Positions 1-13,708 of a DNA stretch of 64,000 nucleotides are shown piece by piece. The notes beneath the pieces were generated by a model that worked only from the letters and a program-made list of their open reading frames with translations, made no database searches and had not been told where the DNA came from. This DNA is from Pelecanus crispus. Its lineage: Eukaryota; Chordata; Aves; Pelecaniformes; Pelecanidae. The stretch spans positions 60,715,710-60,779,709 of the forward strand of contig NC_134646.1 of the NCBI RefSeq assembly GCF_030463565.1, read 5' to 3'. The position numbers and the translations under genes were made by a program. The stretch's first letter is position 1. Every line of letters starts with the position of its first letter.

Positions 1-3000
1 GGCAGATAGATGGCATCTTCAGTGCCAGGGGTTGCCATAGGTGTTCAGGCTTTTCAGATCATGCCTGAACACTGTACCGGTTAGGAATACAGCCTGACAG
101 CTGGCAGAACTGGAGCAGATGTAATGGATATACTGGACATGTATCCAGTGTGCCCTGTGCACAAGGTGAAATGAAGGCTGGCTTCAGCTGGGAATGTCAT
201 CTATCTGAGATCGAGCACCTAGGACATACTGCAAATGATTTCCAAGTTGGAAAATGATGGAGCAGAGGAGCTGTCAAGTTGGGCTTTGGAAAAATGATAT
301 GCACTGAGTGAGTAAAAAAGGAGAAGACATGATGGCTAGAGGGGCTCCCTTAGATGTGTTCTGGAAAGGTAAAGTGGATAAATGCCTCCTTTTTCTTTTT
401 TTTTTTTTTTTTTTAAGAATAATTTTGAATGTTGCCTTTAGATCTTCTTTGGGGACCCTTTTTTTCTAAAGCTGCCCTAGCTTTCACAACGTACTGCCTG
501 AAAAACTGCTTTAAGGTACACCTAAACATCGCATTCATACTCTCTGCTAAAACATAACCCAGCAAAGAGGCTGAGACGCATAACCCCCACAGGCCTGGAC
601 CTGCAGAGAGGAGAGGAGCCTGGGGAGGTCTGGCCCTGGGCTGCAGCCACAGCACCCCAGCAGAGCACACCCAGCACAACCAGAGGCCCTGGCCCCAGCG
701 CCTGAGCTGGGGTACGGTAACGCATCCACACAGCCTTGAACAATTCTTATTTGTATTGCACAGCTGTAAGACCAGGATATGGATTAGCATCTAGCCAATT
801 CATTAGAGCAAGTATGTAAGTACCTACAAAGTGCTTTGAAGGTGGAAAAAACTATGTACTCGTTATCTATTTTTTATGAACCCTCATAAGCATTTCAGGA
901 CTCTCCCATTTAATATAATGGATTGCATCTTGCCTTGTGATCCATATAGCCATGAGCCTACTTTACTGCCTAGTTTTAAACTCATAAGCTACATTTTACA
1001 GGTGCCTCAAATACTCCTGCCTAAAGACAGCACTCCTGGCAGGAAAGGCGAGGCTGCAATACTAGTCCCTAGGGACCCTGCAGCATCAAGAAGAGATAGC
1101 TGAGGCTTGCACACAGCCCTTGGCTGACTGCCTCTGCTGGCAGTGGTCTTCTCTTCTGCATCTGCTCTAGAGAGCTTTCTAAACTTATGTAAGTCTCTAG
1201 CACGCCACCATGACTGACTATCCTGCAAGAGCTCCAGCAAAGCTGCAATGCCACCTTTGCAATGCTACCTTGGCGATGCTGTCCCCAGCGATAAAACACA
1301 GTAGGACCACCTCAGCAAAGATGAGCGGAAGGGGACAGCATACAGAAAGAACAGGGGCAAACGGCTGCTTCTGCACATCCTCCCCACACATGTGCTCCCA
1401 ACAGCTCACAAAAAAGGCCGTTCTGCAGGATTTGGGATTAACTCGGCTCTACCTGCCCTGCTGGACTCTGCCAGTGTGACTTCCAGGAAGAGCAGCAGAG
1501 ACAGCCCCATGCATTTCAGTGCAAGGGAGCAAAGGCCAACCAGGAGTGCCAGATGAAAGGAGCAGGGTGACCCCAGGTTTCTATGAAGACACCCTGGTGC
1601 CAGCTGCTCCTGGTTCCCTCAAACAGGAACAGGTTGGTTTGGGGCACCGGATCCCCTATTTGTACACAGGTGGGGCTTTCAAAAGCAAACCTGACCCTCA
1701 TAAACACCCACTTTCATGAGCGAGTTGTCGGCAGGGGTAGAATGACTGCTCAGCGCTGGCTGGTGCAGCTGTAGGCACCACCACACTATTGCCTTGTTCT
1801 CAGGCTTTGCTCCAATTTCATCAGCCTGGAGATGCTCCTAGCAAAGGCAGAAAGCATAGAGGGAAAACACAAAAGCAACATCATGGTTTCTAGTCTCATG
1901 AAGCAGGGCAAGGTGACTATGCAACACATATTTCAGGGTCAGGTTTACATCTGGCAAAGCTGTTTCTAACATCTGATTGCGCCCCAGTAAAATTAGAGGT
2001 TCCTAACCCAAGTCTGAGATGTCACGGAAAAATTGGATGGAAGTGAACTACAAAGGCAAAATAGTCTTTGTTTATGATGAAACCTCAGAAGAGTAATTAA
2101 TTTAATTAGCAGACTTCAACACTGCCTTTCATAACCTGAGATGCACCAAGAGGTTAAGCTATAAGGCCCAAGTTATCTTTGTGACCTTTACCACCAGGAA
2201 AGTTTACAAACGGCAATTAGTAGATTCAGAGGCTGAAAAAATTAACCCAGATAGAAAGCATGTAATAAACCTCTGGCATTTAACTCAGCCTGGTTGAAGC
2301 AGAAAAGCCAAGACAGAAGCTAGGCTGTGCTACAGGCACTGACTGCAGTGAAAGGAATTTGTATTGATCTTCTCACAGGAGGAAGTTTGCAAAACCTCTC
2401 ATAGCTGTTAAAGACTGAGGTCATAAAACAGAACCCACTTATTTCATGTGGGATCTAGAGCTCGTGGACAGTATTTAAGGGAACAAGAGCAAACTACAAG
2501 TGACTGTATAGATCCCTGATAAGATACTTTTTCACCCAGTTTTGTGGTGAACCTTGGAACTTCTAGCTAGGTACCAGACTGAACCCTTTTCTCTCAATAG
2601 CATGCAATTAGGTGAATTACTTGGTATAGATAAAAATCACTCTTTAGAGAAGTATTACTTACAGGGAGACCGCATAATCCATAGAAGCAATAAAAAAGAG
2701 GGGAGGTTCACGTACCGGGTAAAGAGTAAAGACATTCTAACAAAGCTGGGTTTTGTTGGGCACACCCTCCCTCCCTGTGGCCTTTCCTGGATTAAAATAA
2801 TTCTCTATTCCCTTTCCCTGCAGATTTAATCCATTTTAAGAGAAATCTTTATCTCTGCAATACAAATTGCCTGTGTTTGTTTATTCAAGAGTAACACCTG
2901 GGTGCACCTGAAGGGTCAACACATGAGAACTGCAGAGCTGTAGGTAAGCCCAACACACCTTTGGGACACCTCCAAAGCAGTGGTCCAGCTCCCAGGGCAC

Positions 3001-3118
3001 AAAGCACCCACAGGTGCCAGCAGCTTAGGCAAGATGCAGAGCTTAGCCAAAGCAGCTATTCTAGCACCATGCTTTATTCCTACAAGTGCCATCTCTAAAC
3101 TTGTCAAGAAATGCTTAA

Positions 3119-3150
3119 TTTTTTTTTTTGGGGGGGGGGGAGGGGGGGGA
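3119..3150. repeat. Poly-T / poly-G homopolymer junction
   Basis: About eleven T residues run directly into about twenty G residues broken by a single A. This is a simple low-complexity tract, prone to length errors in sequencing. No gene is associated with it. Confidence 0.9.
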
Positions 3151-5339
3151 GAAGCTTCAGTCATTATAGAAGAAATAGAGAAATAACTAACGATACACAC
3201 TGTCCCAGCTAAGCATCCCCACTAAACATATCAGGCAATGAAAAAAACCCAGTGTCACTCTGGGTTCTGTCTTCTATTCACCCCCATCTAGAGCAATTTA
3301 TTCATACATGCTGCGAGAAAACCACAGTGTGCTTGCTTGCTGCTAGGCAAGCCACAACAGTAGGCCTTAGTCCCAGCAAGACCATCAGTAGTATGACCAT
3401 GGCCCGGAGCCATAATGATATTCTAAGTGCCTCATTTTTAATATCCTAAAGCATCTCATCAAAACTAGATGCCAAACCACTGTGAATCTGCCCATTGTCT
3501 CTCTGGTCTGTGATAAAGCTCCATCATCCATGTGCAAAACCTGCAATTTTAGGTCCCACTGGATCCCTGCAAGGCTTCTTTCTTTTGAGTTCACCACTTG
3601 CAACGTTTCAAATGTCCTGCATGGACAGGAATTTCTGAAATCAGTAATTGTCCCATGCTGCTTCACCATAGGCAGGGCTTGATGTACTTAATGGATTTAA
3701 GCCAATACTCATACAAATCTGGTTAATAATTACCTTCTTTTTCTGGCTGGGGTTTGTGTTTATTTTTTTTTAAAGAAAATACATGCTACAAAATAGCAAT
3801 GTAATAGTCACAGCTGCAGCACAGTGGAAATGAACATGACTTATGTTTTGCTGCTTGCACAAAGATGAAGTCCTGCTCCCCAAACTGACCATATCATCAT
3901 TCAAGCAAATACACCCAGATCGATGACAGAGTCTGGTAGCGTCTGCAGACATTCTGCCTTCTCAGAAACATTGCCTCCTCCCGTCTGCCACATGCAGGGA
4001 GAGCTTCAGGTGTGGGAGAGGGAGGATGGAGAGGGAAGGGGAAGGAGTCACCCACCTAGCTGGGCTCAAGAGGAACACCTCCAAGGAGCAGAAGCAGGTG
4101 CAATGGAAACAGTGTCCTGGGGGAAGGTTAGAGCACAGGCAAGGACCAGGCTGTAATATAAGTGCTGTGGGTCACTTAAACTAGACCAAATTACCTCCAG
4201 CACAGTCTTATTACATCTGTTACCTCATATGAGTTGCACAGTCTCCATGCTCCAGGAATCCTCCAGAGATTTGCAACCTGATGTGACAGTGGAAGTTTAA
4301 GTTGGCATTTCAAGAAGAACCATCATCTCCAGGAGCCAGTGCAGGCTTGGATTACAATAATGAATCAGCCAGAACACTGTTTCTTCTGCCTTCTTCCGAA
4401 GTGTTACAAATTGCATTTACCAATGTGTCCATCTTTTGAAGTGAAAGCCATCTATGGAACTGCCTCAGTGATTTCCCTCTCCCCAGTCTAGCTGGCTGTA
4501 GAGAGTCTCATACACAGAGAGAACCCCCTTTCACATGAATATTATCTGTTTGCAGTGAGCAGGATATGAGATTAGTTGTAAAGTAATAGTGAGAATAAAT
4601 GATCCCTCTTTCTTCCACGTCAGGGATGTTGCCCTATCCAGTCAACATCTGTGGCTACTGAACTCAAGGGGATGATTTGTGGTGCACAGGGAACAGCACC
4701 ATGATGCTAAAGTTGTTTCTTATAGTGGGTATGGTCATAATCTAGGGCATAACAGGATTCTTTCTACTCTCAGAAGAGAGTATAAGGACTAGAAGAGTAA
4801 AAGGGCTGAAGAACTCAGAAGCAACTCAGAGAAGAGCAAGATCAATGGAAGAAAGCCATTTGCATGAAGCTTCTCTTTTTCCAAGCCAATTGAAGTTGGT
4901 CAGAAACCCTAAACTGACACATCTCTGCTAACCTGGCCGAGGGCTCAAGTTCCTCCTGCCATAGCGCCCAAGACCTTCAGCAGGCATTTTTCTCTTGGTA
5001 TCAGCAATATGCCAGACTGCCCTTATTAGGTGTAGTACCAGACTCCATTGCTCATGAAGCCTTCAATCTGCAGTACTTTGGGGACTAACAGACTACCTCA
5101 AATCAGTTCTGTTCATAAGACTATTTGCAGCTGGCTTACACTATAAATTAAAGCACAGCTTCTGAGGAAGTAATGAAACAGCCTTTCAGAACAGTAGTCT
5201 TTGCACTTGCCCATGGGATACAATTCTTCATTTACCTAGACCTTACAAAATATTAGCAGGAACAACCATGTTAACAAGGCACCAAGTCTACATGAGAAGA
5301 GATCTTGGAGAAAACAGAACATTTAGGGTTTAGAGCAGC

Positions 5340-5360
5340 TTTTTTTTTTTTTTTTTTTTT
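5340..5360. repeat. Poly-T tract (21 T)
   Basis: An uninterrupted T run on the plus strand. It could be the A tail of an old minus-strand retro-insertion, but I recognise no element body beside it. Confidence 0.9.
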
Positions 5361-6552
5361 GATCGTTAAATAATTGCCTAGAAGCACTGCCTTGAAGGAC
5401 CCTGGCAACTGAACAGCCCTCGTATGACCCCTAGAGGTCTCAGGATCTAGGTGAGGAACTGTCTCCACAGGAGGAGGTTTTGCAAGACTCTGACATTCAC
5501 AGCAGAGGCGCCTGGGCCCTGGACTCTTTCTCACCACCACCCTTCAACTCTCCACCCCTCCCCTGGGGGCAGGACCTCCAGGCTGGTTTGCTGCTGATGC
5601 CTCAGGAAAGGAGGGTCCCAGTGTAATGCTCCTAGCGACACAAAACTTGCTAGCTTGAAGCACCGCTGAGAATTGATGCAGTTCAAAGTGCTGTGCCAAA
5701 TAAGCACATGTCCAGCCCACTCCACATTGAACCATGGTGTTGAGAAATGCTCTTTGTTACAGTTCAAACAACCTCTGTGGGGTAGTGAACATGACATTCA
5801 AAAGCAGAACTAAGGCAGCTTACCCTGAAGGCGACTAAGTGAAGTTTTGCCTGTATCTGAACTTTACACCCCTGAGCTTGCTTGCACTACACTACTGGTT
5901 GAGCACAAGCGGGTGAGGGGCCAGTTTACTCTTGGGTTTGTGATGTTAGTGTTACATCTTCATGAAAAATTTCCATCCTTTAGCTGTGAGGAAAGAGATT
6001 GTCTCACGATCTCCATTGTGTTTCCAGCTACGCTAAAAACACTAGATAAAAGCAACACAAGTTTCACTCGCCACAGATATCTTATTGGCAGTCACCTAGA
6101 ACATTAACATGCTGAACAAAAGTGGGCACAACATGCAGGACATGACAATACATTTAAACAGCTCTGCGCCATGCCAGGCCTCCTGTGGAGGAAGCACATC
6201 TATCAACTTTCTGTAAGAAAGTGGGTGAGCTGGACAGAAAATTATTTGAATATGCATGGATGCCAGAAGGAACTTAGGGATATGAAATAGCCCAGAGGAA
6301 GCCAACCTTCCAGACCATATGAGTGACAATCTTGACACAGAGGGCCACCAGACACTTAGCTTTGGGAACTGAGCAGAGGAATTAAGTGGGACTAGTTTAC
6401 CAGCAGGTGATGACAGTGGGTCCTCAGGGTCCCACCTTTCCATCAAGCTGGTGCAGCCTTGGACACATCACCGTGACTCAGGGTAAGCTGGCACCCTTGT
6501 CCCTGACTGAGCCAGTAACCCCCACCCCAGAACAGACCCACTGCTGTGATAC

Positions 6553-6557
6553 AACCC
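6553..6557 (+). repeat. Left target-site duplication of solo LTR
   Basis: The five bases AACCC lie directly before the TG that opens the LTR. The same five bases follow its terminal CA at 7115-7119. A 5-bp duplication is usual for class III (ERVL-like) retroviral integration. Confidence 0.85.
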
Positions 6558-6800
6558 TGTCCTGGTTTCGGCTTGGGATAGAGTTAATTTTCTTCCTAGT
6601 AGCAGGCATAGTGCTGTGTTTTGGATTTAGTAGGAGAAGAATGCTGATAACACACTGATGTTTTTAGTTGTTGCTAAGTACTGCTTATGCTAGTCAAGGA
6701 CTTTTCAGCTTCCCATGCTCTGCCAGGCGCACAAGAAACTGGGAGGGGGCACAGCCAGAATAGTTGATCCAAACTGACCAAAGGGCTATTCCATACCATA

Positions 6801-6808
6801 TGACGTCA
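6801..6808 (+). promoter_or_regulatory. CRE/ATF site in the LTR U3 region
   Basis: A perfect TGACGTCA palindrome sits about 25 bases before the TATA-like AGTATAGAAAC. CREB/ATF proteins bind this sequence. Its place just before the putative core promoter fits the U3 enhancer of the LTR. Confidence 0.7.
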
Positions 6809-6842
6809 TGCTCAGTATAGAAACTGGGGGGAGTTGGCCGGG

Positions 6843-6860
6843 GAGCAGCGATCGCTGCTC
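6843..6860. repeat. 18-bp perfect palindrome inside the LTR
   Basis: GAGCAGCGATCGCTGCTC equals its own reverse complement. It lies just downstream of the TATA-like element, so it would fall at the very start of the LTR transcript and could fold as a hairpin. Confidence 0.9.
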
Positions 6861-6987
6861 GGGAACTGTCTGGGTATCGGTCGGCGGGTGGTGAGCAATT
6901 GCATTGTGCATCACTTGTTTTGTATATTATTATTACTATTATTATTATATTGTTGTTATTATTATTTTACTTTATTTTATTTCAATT

Positions 6988-6993
6988 ATTAAA
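6988..6993 (+). terminator. LTR poly(A) signal
   Basis: ATTAAA follows the TTA repeat and is itself followed by a T-rich stretch. This is the expected position for the R-region polyadenylation signal of the LTR. Confidence 0.6.
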
Positions 6994-8882
6994 CTGTTCT
7001 TATCTCAACCCAGGAGTGTTTTCCACTCTTACTCCTCTGATTCTCTCCCCCATCCCATCGGGGTAGGGGGAGTGAGCGAGCAGCTGCGTGGTGCTTAGTT
7101 GCTAAACCACGACAAACCCCAGGGTAGGAGCTGTGTTTAACTTGCTGTCAGTCTACCCCTGGACACAGTGGACACAGGCTGGCCAGTGAAAGGGATGCAA
7201 AACAGAAGTAGCTATACCACAGCAAGAACGTGCTCTAGTGAAGTCACAGGTGCTGAACAACAGTCTCAGTAATTTTACACATTTTGCCTCATTTTTAGTT
7301 ACTTTTTTCCCTCTCTTTCCTCATCCTCATTTTGCAAACACTATGTAGCATTATTTTGCAACACAGATGTGTCTGCTGCCATCCTCTAACCAACTTTGGC
7401 CCTTTGGATGTCACACCATCACTTTTATCACCACTGAACACGGACTCCACATTCTAGCCAAATGCTTTATCTGTGAAGGGCTTTTCTAATTTCTGGAGGC
7501 TATTGCAGATGACTTTACCATTTATTTACCTTTATTGTTAGAGTCCATTTTTTGCTACAGTGAAACACTAACAAAAGCCACTCCTGCCACTGAAATGTAG
7601 TGAGCAGCTTGGTAGCGTTCAGCTAGAATTGAAAATACAGAATGAATAAAAGAGCCAGGTCTATTACTTACCTATGGCACACTAACGACAGAACCACAGA
7701 GGTGTGTGCATTAATCACAGTATCATTCTTTATTTGTTCACTTTATATTGGCTCAATAATTTCCTGCTAGAATGTTCTTAAGCTTGCTAATAGAGAATTC
7801 ACAAGCAAACAAAACCAGAATATGTTATTATACAGTATTTAAGACCACTATTAATCAAAGTTATCTGTTAGTGGTGACACATAGCAAGCAAATACCCAGT
7901 GAATCTCAATTTACTCATTTTATTCACTGAAACACTATGCCTAAAATAATCTGTGTTAGGTTTAAGCAATTTTAAAAAACATGTTATTTTTTGCTCCAAC
8001 ACTCTTCCTTTGCCAGCTCTGTCATTGCATTCAGAGTCACTAAAACCAGTGCATTCTTCAAACCGAAGGGGAGTACGGTCCCCAGCAACTCCCAACACCA
8101 TAGAGAAAATGAAGAGTGATATGAATAAAAATAATGGCACATAAAAATCTGGTTCAAGTTCTTTTGCAACAAAGGTGAAAATTTATTGCAAGTAGCTGTG
8201 TGAATGTCATAAGGCACAGAACCTGGTAAAGAAAAATGCTCAGAATGGCAGAGGAAGCAAACAGCAATACCTGCTCTCCAGAAAAATCCATAATTCTAGA
8301 TGGGTTACTTAGAAGGCAGTACTGAATCACTTTTTAAATAAATGTTTTCAGGAACTAGAATGAAAAATCATCTTTAAAACTGTAGCTGCATTTTTTAATC
8401 TTGATTTGTGTCTTCTGGATGCTCACTAGATTGACATCTACTCTGAAGTAGGAGTGCCGAAGAATAGACCAAGGCATAACAGTTCTGTGCAAAAACTGCA
8501 TCTGGAACTAAGCACAGGCCACTTTCTCCTCCCTGCTATGCTCCCCATCAGCTGATATCCATCCCTCAACAGTTATATTTGGATTATCCTTGGCAAAGTT
8601 CCCCTTGTTGCAATCCACCCCTGGACTGCCTTCTCAAACACAACGGCTAGAACTACACCTGGAGATGTGGCAGTGGCATGGCCAGCCCAAGCAACACAGG
8701 ACCCTGCATGACGGAGAACAGGCATGACTTGGTTCACCACTAGCCTGCTGCAAGGTCAGTCCCCGCACCGCAGGTAGCCAGAAGGCAGGCTGCACTGCCA
8801 GCGAGACTCACCTTTGCAGTAGACAGACAAACTTGAGAACACCTTGTGCTCCTGACAGCTCCAGAGCTGTCTTACATGTCTT

Positions 8883-8912
8883 GTCTTACAAGTCTTACAT
8901 GGCTTGTAAGAC
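8883..8912. repeat. Short inverted repeat (10-bp stem)
   Basis: GTCTTACAAG at 8883-8892 is the exact reverse complement of CTTGTAAGAC at 8903-8912, with a 10-base spacer. The unit TCTTACA also recurs directly nearby, so this may have grown by slippage. Confidence 0.75.
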
Positions 8913-10362
8913 CCAAAGGAGTACTAACACAATAAATGCTTTGATAAATGCACTGCCCTTGTTGTCTACCCAAGTGGCTGAATTGGACAACTTTTGGAGC
9001 TCAGTCTCACAAATCCCAACATGTAGCCACATGGAAGGATGGGTTAAACTAATACAGCTTAATGGAACAATTGCAGTGTATTCCTGGCGGCCTTGCAGAC
9101 CTTCAGTGGTCTGTGGACTACAGCCTAGGAATCAAATGTACAAAAAAGTATTTAGAAAGAAAGAGATAAGAACAAACCTGGGCCGAGTACTTGCAATCTC
9201 AGTTATTCCTTACCGCAAGCAATGTAAAAACAGTATTGTTCACTGCCACCTTACAGAATGGAGTTCTTAAAAGGTGTCTGCAGACAATGAAGCTCTAATT
9301 TGCACGACACAAACTCCTCTGATACCTCTTGTCCCTTCCACGCAGCTGGACTTGTCTTTAACAAAGAAAGATTCTTCCTTTTTAGTGGACTTCAGAAACA
9401 GTGAGAAAAGAGATGTTCAGCTTGATCTCCTCCTTTAACTGAGCTCTAGGTTACTCACTCTGCCTGCAAGTACAAAGGAGGTGGCTGCACACAAACTCCA
9501 GAGGCCACCTTTGATCCTGTATCCTGTCGTTGATGAGAAGATTTTAAGAACGAAAGCAAGAGTCAACATATTCTTTTCTTCAACAAGTAACAGAAGTTTG
9601 TAAGAAGAAAAGATGGATTCTTCCCAGTTTTATAAACAGAATGAAAGGAATTCCCTCTCACCCTACACTCTCCTTCTCCTATCTCCTAAACAATCACATT
9701 ACAGGTCTTCAGTTTCTCAAATTGAGATAGAGACACACAATCAACAGTTCTTGCCACACTCCCACACTTCTTGAACAACTCAGACACTTCCCACACTTCT
9801 GGCAGGGTCAGAGAACCAAGCTTTGCTAACCAGAGGATGAAACGTGTAGATAACTTACGATGTAACATCTGAGTTCCTGAAACACGGGGAAACCCACTTC
9901 TCTATTTCAAGATGTCATTTACTGTCCACGATGACCCTTTTGGGTTTAGCCTAAATACTCAGGCTGCAATTTCCACCATCAGAAACAGATTTCCTGGGGT
10001 AGCTAAGGGCACTCTTACCTTTCTGCACCATTAGAAAGTCAACACCCCAACATCCCATCACACTTCATCTTCAGCTCTGTAATCCTGCTCATGGAAGAGA
10101 GCACAGTGAGGGCATCGCAGGAGATAAAATGAGGAGAAATATAAGCTAACACTGCAATGACTCAATACAAGAGGGGAGAAATTATTTCTCTGCCAAGAGA
10201 TGGTACAACAAAAAACATCTGTCAGCTCATTCCTCAAAGGCTTCTGCAGCACACAGATCTCAAACAGTGTTTTTACAGCATCATTGTCCTCCTCAGTAAA
10301 TATAAAGTCACCCCACTGCCTTCATGTTAAGCCTACAGAGTTACTCAGACAAGTGCATAAAT

Positions 10363-10477
10363 AGTTATTTTTCTATATTAATTTATATTTATTAATTTTA
10401 TTATATTATATTTATTTATATTTATTATATTTATTATATTTATTAATTTCTATATTAATTTATTAATTTATATTAAT
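10363..10477. repeat. AT-only low-complexity tract
   Basis: Roughly 115 bases of almost pure A/T with irregular TTTATTATA and TATTAATTTA units. It is an imperfect microsatellite with no gene in it. Confidence 0.85.
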
Positions 10478-13400
10478 CATAGTCATTCATCATCTCTGGA
10501 TTTAATGTTCCTCAAAGACTACTGGATCTAAGCATGAGACACACAACAGAAAGAGGAAGAGACCAGGACAGAATTAAACATTCCTGTCTCCACTCAACAC
10601 TAGAGTTGTCACATACAGTTCTGACTGCTAACACACTTGATTGATTTAGAACTGTCTTTTTCTTACTGAAATAGTTAAATACAGAGATATACAAACTGAA
10701 CATAAGACCTTGGAGGGACAGTTAAACTACAGCCTCTACACTTTAGCTAGAAACTCCTGAGCTAGGTTTAAACCAGCTAGCCCTTGTATGGCTGCAGTAG
10801 CATGGACCTGGGGTCAGCCTTGTCACCAGAAGCATCACATTATGTTTTTACCCTGGAAAATTATCAAGTCTGAAGATGTGAATCTGAGGGTCCTAGCACG
10901 AGGCTTCACAGTAACAATTCAGGTACCAACTTCTACCAGCTCCCATCATCTGCTGCTCACATTCTTTATTCGATCTGGCTTTTATGAACTAGAAACAGAA
11001 AGGTGTTTGTTACAAGAGCAAGATGAAGAATCACCATATGTAAATAAAGGAAGAGAAACACTTGAGAATGCCTGGTGATCCAAAGAAAAGGATAACAGAA
11101 AATAATAAAAAAAGCAAATGTAGTAGTTAATAAATTCAAAGAGCTAGAAATAATTTTCAAATCATATTCTCATAAGGAAGAGAATTCTTTAGTAGTATCA
11201 CATCTTCACATAAAACATGCTAGGGAAGTGCAAAGTGTGATTTCAGCATCATCATCCAAGCATGCAGCATACTGAGGAGCACCAGCGTGATAAAAAGGCC
11301 CATGATCCACCTACAACTGCAAACTTTCCCTTACACATGGAAAGCCCACAACTGTATGCACACATGCTGCAGCTTGCTTTGAACAGAATGGCAGGAGCAC
11401 AATCTGAATTTCTAAGAAAAATACTGAGTCAGACTAAAGGTCTGTCTAAACCTGGAAGCTGTCTCCAACAGATGCCACCAATGGGATGAAGAGTACAGAA
11501 GAACATACAGTCATGAATCCCTAAAATATTGCTCCACCTTTCAACAGTTCATGGCTGTATTTAGTAGTGTGCCAATAGATTTTTCTTCCATGTTTTTCCC
11601 CAACTCTTTAAATCCATATAATCTTTCAGCATTCACAAATCCTGTTGCAAGGAGTTCCTCAGCCTTCTCACACATTGTACAGACTCCTCCACCGTCACAC
11701 ACTATGTATATTTAATGTACCCGGTTCCTATATTGGAGAGACAGTGAACAGTAACTCTCTCCTTTCTTTATGCCACCCATAAGCCTTGGACAAACCCTTG
11801 TTCATCTGTTTTCCCTGCTGAGGACTCATGTTCTGAATATTTTACCCTTAACTCTAAATACTTTGCTCCCTAGGTTTTTGGGACAATATTATTTTCCACA
11901 GCAAAGAACGAATCAGTTTCCTCAAACAGGCAGCTTAATGCCAAACCCTGAACTCTGTAGCAAATGGGAGCAACCATTTTTCTGCACAGCAAAAGTGAAC
12001 AGCTTGTCTTCTAAAGGAGCTATTCAAAGTTACCCCAGTTGACTGTGAACTGATCATATACAGGGAACACACTTGAGACTTTTTCCACATACTGAGTTTA
12101 TTCTTGGCTAGCCACCCAGTTTAGCTCTACATTAGAACCTGGACTTTAAGGCTTGCATTATGTATGAGAATCCAGATAAGCTTACAGCATTAATTATTCC
12201 ACACAAAAGAAAACCTCTTACTAGCAATTCAATGTATCATCATATCATAATAACAATGATTACAATTCCCTTTCTTCCAATAAATTTGGGCATAACAACC
12301 GCATCACTTCCCCATTTTGACTCCTCGCTCTTAAGTTACAGCTTCACAGGTATGCTCCTGCTGCAACTGCAGCAATTAAGAAAATGAGTTTTATCACACA
12401 AACTTTTGACTGGGATCCATTACAGTGTCATTCTGCCTCTCCCACTGCATCTAGAATAACATGGTTTCAAAGTTCAGGGTGCTTTGTAAAAGCAATTTAT
12501 CTGCTGTGGGCATGCCTGGGGTACTAGCTTCTCGCTTTACTATACGAGACATCTTCCAGAGCTCTATTAGTCTGAGAGGTTAACAGAAATTAACGCACAG
12601 AAGAGGGGTTTTTGGTGTTGTCAGCAACAAACACATTCACATACATATTAGTACTAAGGTGCGGAGCGGGAGTGTTGATTATGGCACTGCTTTAATGAAC
12701 TTGTAAGATCATGCTTTTGTGCTAAGCAATGTACAGAGCAACCTTGGCATTCCTGTAAACAGCTTAAAATTTAAGTATTAAAGAGGATGTAAGAGTGGAC
12801 AAGGGACACATGGGTGAACACTGGTGAAGGTCAACAAAATGAGCAGAGAAAAAGTCACAGCCTCCTATTCTAGCAGTCCTAAAAAGCATTCAAAAGCCCA
12901 TCTTGTACAAATGTCCAGGGGAATGAGACATCTAGGAAGGACAGGAGATGTCCTTCCTATTATTAGGCTCAAGAGAAAGAGAATGAAAGACAGGCCCTCC
13001 AACTTGGTGAGGAAGAAGTCCTGGGAATCTGGCTTACTGAAGCCATGGTGACAATAGGGTAATATTCAGCAGCAGGAAATGATAAAGAGGAAGATCAAGG
13101 TAACCATCATATTCAGTAAGCTCAATAGTATTAGAAGTGAAGGGCACAGCAGTTAGACATGTAGAGCCTATGAAATGATAGGAACTGTGATCAGAAAGAG
13201 CCATAACAAAAAGGTAAGCTAGGAAGACAAGCTAGGGGAAAAAAAAAAAAAAAGGAAAAAAGGGCAATGCCATGAAGGGGTGATTTCCAGGAACTGCCAC
13301 CCTATCACAAATAAACATTTTTTTTTTTGTTAAAGGCTGGTTAAGTTACAAGGTGCAGAGATACAGTCCTGTGAATACAGTGCTCCCTGCTAGGCTGTCT

Positions 13401-13593
13401 GCTCCACCACTCCAATGCTCCACCCCATTCAGCCTGAAGCCATGGCCACCACCCATCAGGATGGAGCACAGAGTGCTGACCCAGCAACCTCATCAGGGCT
13501 GCACTCCCATACTAAAAGGCAAAGACAGTCACTAACAAAGCTTTCAGCTGAGCAATGTCGCAACACGCTGCCACAACCTACAGAATCAAGTTA

Positions 13594-13599
13594 TTTATT
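13594..13599 (-). terminator. Candidate CHRNA9 poly(A) signal
   Basis: The plus strand reads TTTATT, giving AATAAA on the minus strand about 110 bases after the CHRNA9 stop codon. It is the first canonical signal in the direction of transcription. Longer 3' UTR forms are possible. Confidence 0.5.
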
Positions 13600-13708
13600 G
13601 TTACTGAATGCAAGACAAAGATCTCAAAAGCACCCCTGTCCCAGAGCTCCACCGAAAAAACCTCACCCAGTATACTCAGCTTTACAAAATGAATGTGTTC
13701 ATCTTCAG

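Larger units (their letters stand above)
1..6552. other. Non-coding left flank
   Basis: No reading frame here resembles a known protein, and the longest ones are short and look like chance. The stretch holds a T-rich run (about 390-414), a T/G homopolymer junction (3119-3150) and a 21-base T run (5340-5360). From human synteny RBM47 would be expected further to the left, but I see none of its exons. Confidence 0.6.
6558..7114 (+). mobile_element. Solo LTR of an avian endogenous retrovirus
   Basis: This 557-bp element begins TGTCCTGGTTTCGGC, ends ACCACGACA (TG...CA termini) and is flanked by identical 5-bp direct repeats (AACCC). Internal landmarks in plus-strand order are a perfect CRE/ATF palindrome (6801-6808), a TATA-like AGTATAGAAAC about 20 bases on, an 18-bp GC-rich palindrome (6843-6860), a TTA-rich microsatellite (about 6925-6965) and an ATTAAA poly(A) signal (6988-6993). 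No gag, pol or env sequence adjoins it, so it is a solo LTR left by recombination between two LTRs. From memory the sequence resembles an LTR family abundant in neoavian genomes and annotated with TguLTR names. The exact family needs a repeat library. Confidence 0.93.
7120..13593. other. Non-coding interval between LTR and CHRNA9
   Basis: No recognisable gene. The longest frame (8833-9270, 145 codons, plus) has no ATG at its start and no family resemblance. Contents seen are a 10-bp hairpin (8883-8912), an AT-only tract (10363-10477) and an A-rich run near 13240. It lies downstream of CHRNA9 and may contain more of its 3' UTR. Confidence 0.55.

Noticed and set aside
6904-7098. Short plus-strand frame with a tyrosine run
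   Set aside because: Translation of the TTA repeat inside the solo LTR.
8833-9270. 145-codon plus-strand frame
   Set aside because: No ATG at its start, no promoter or splice context and no family resemblance. The length is within what chance allows in 64 kb.
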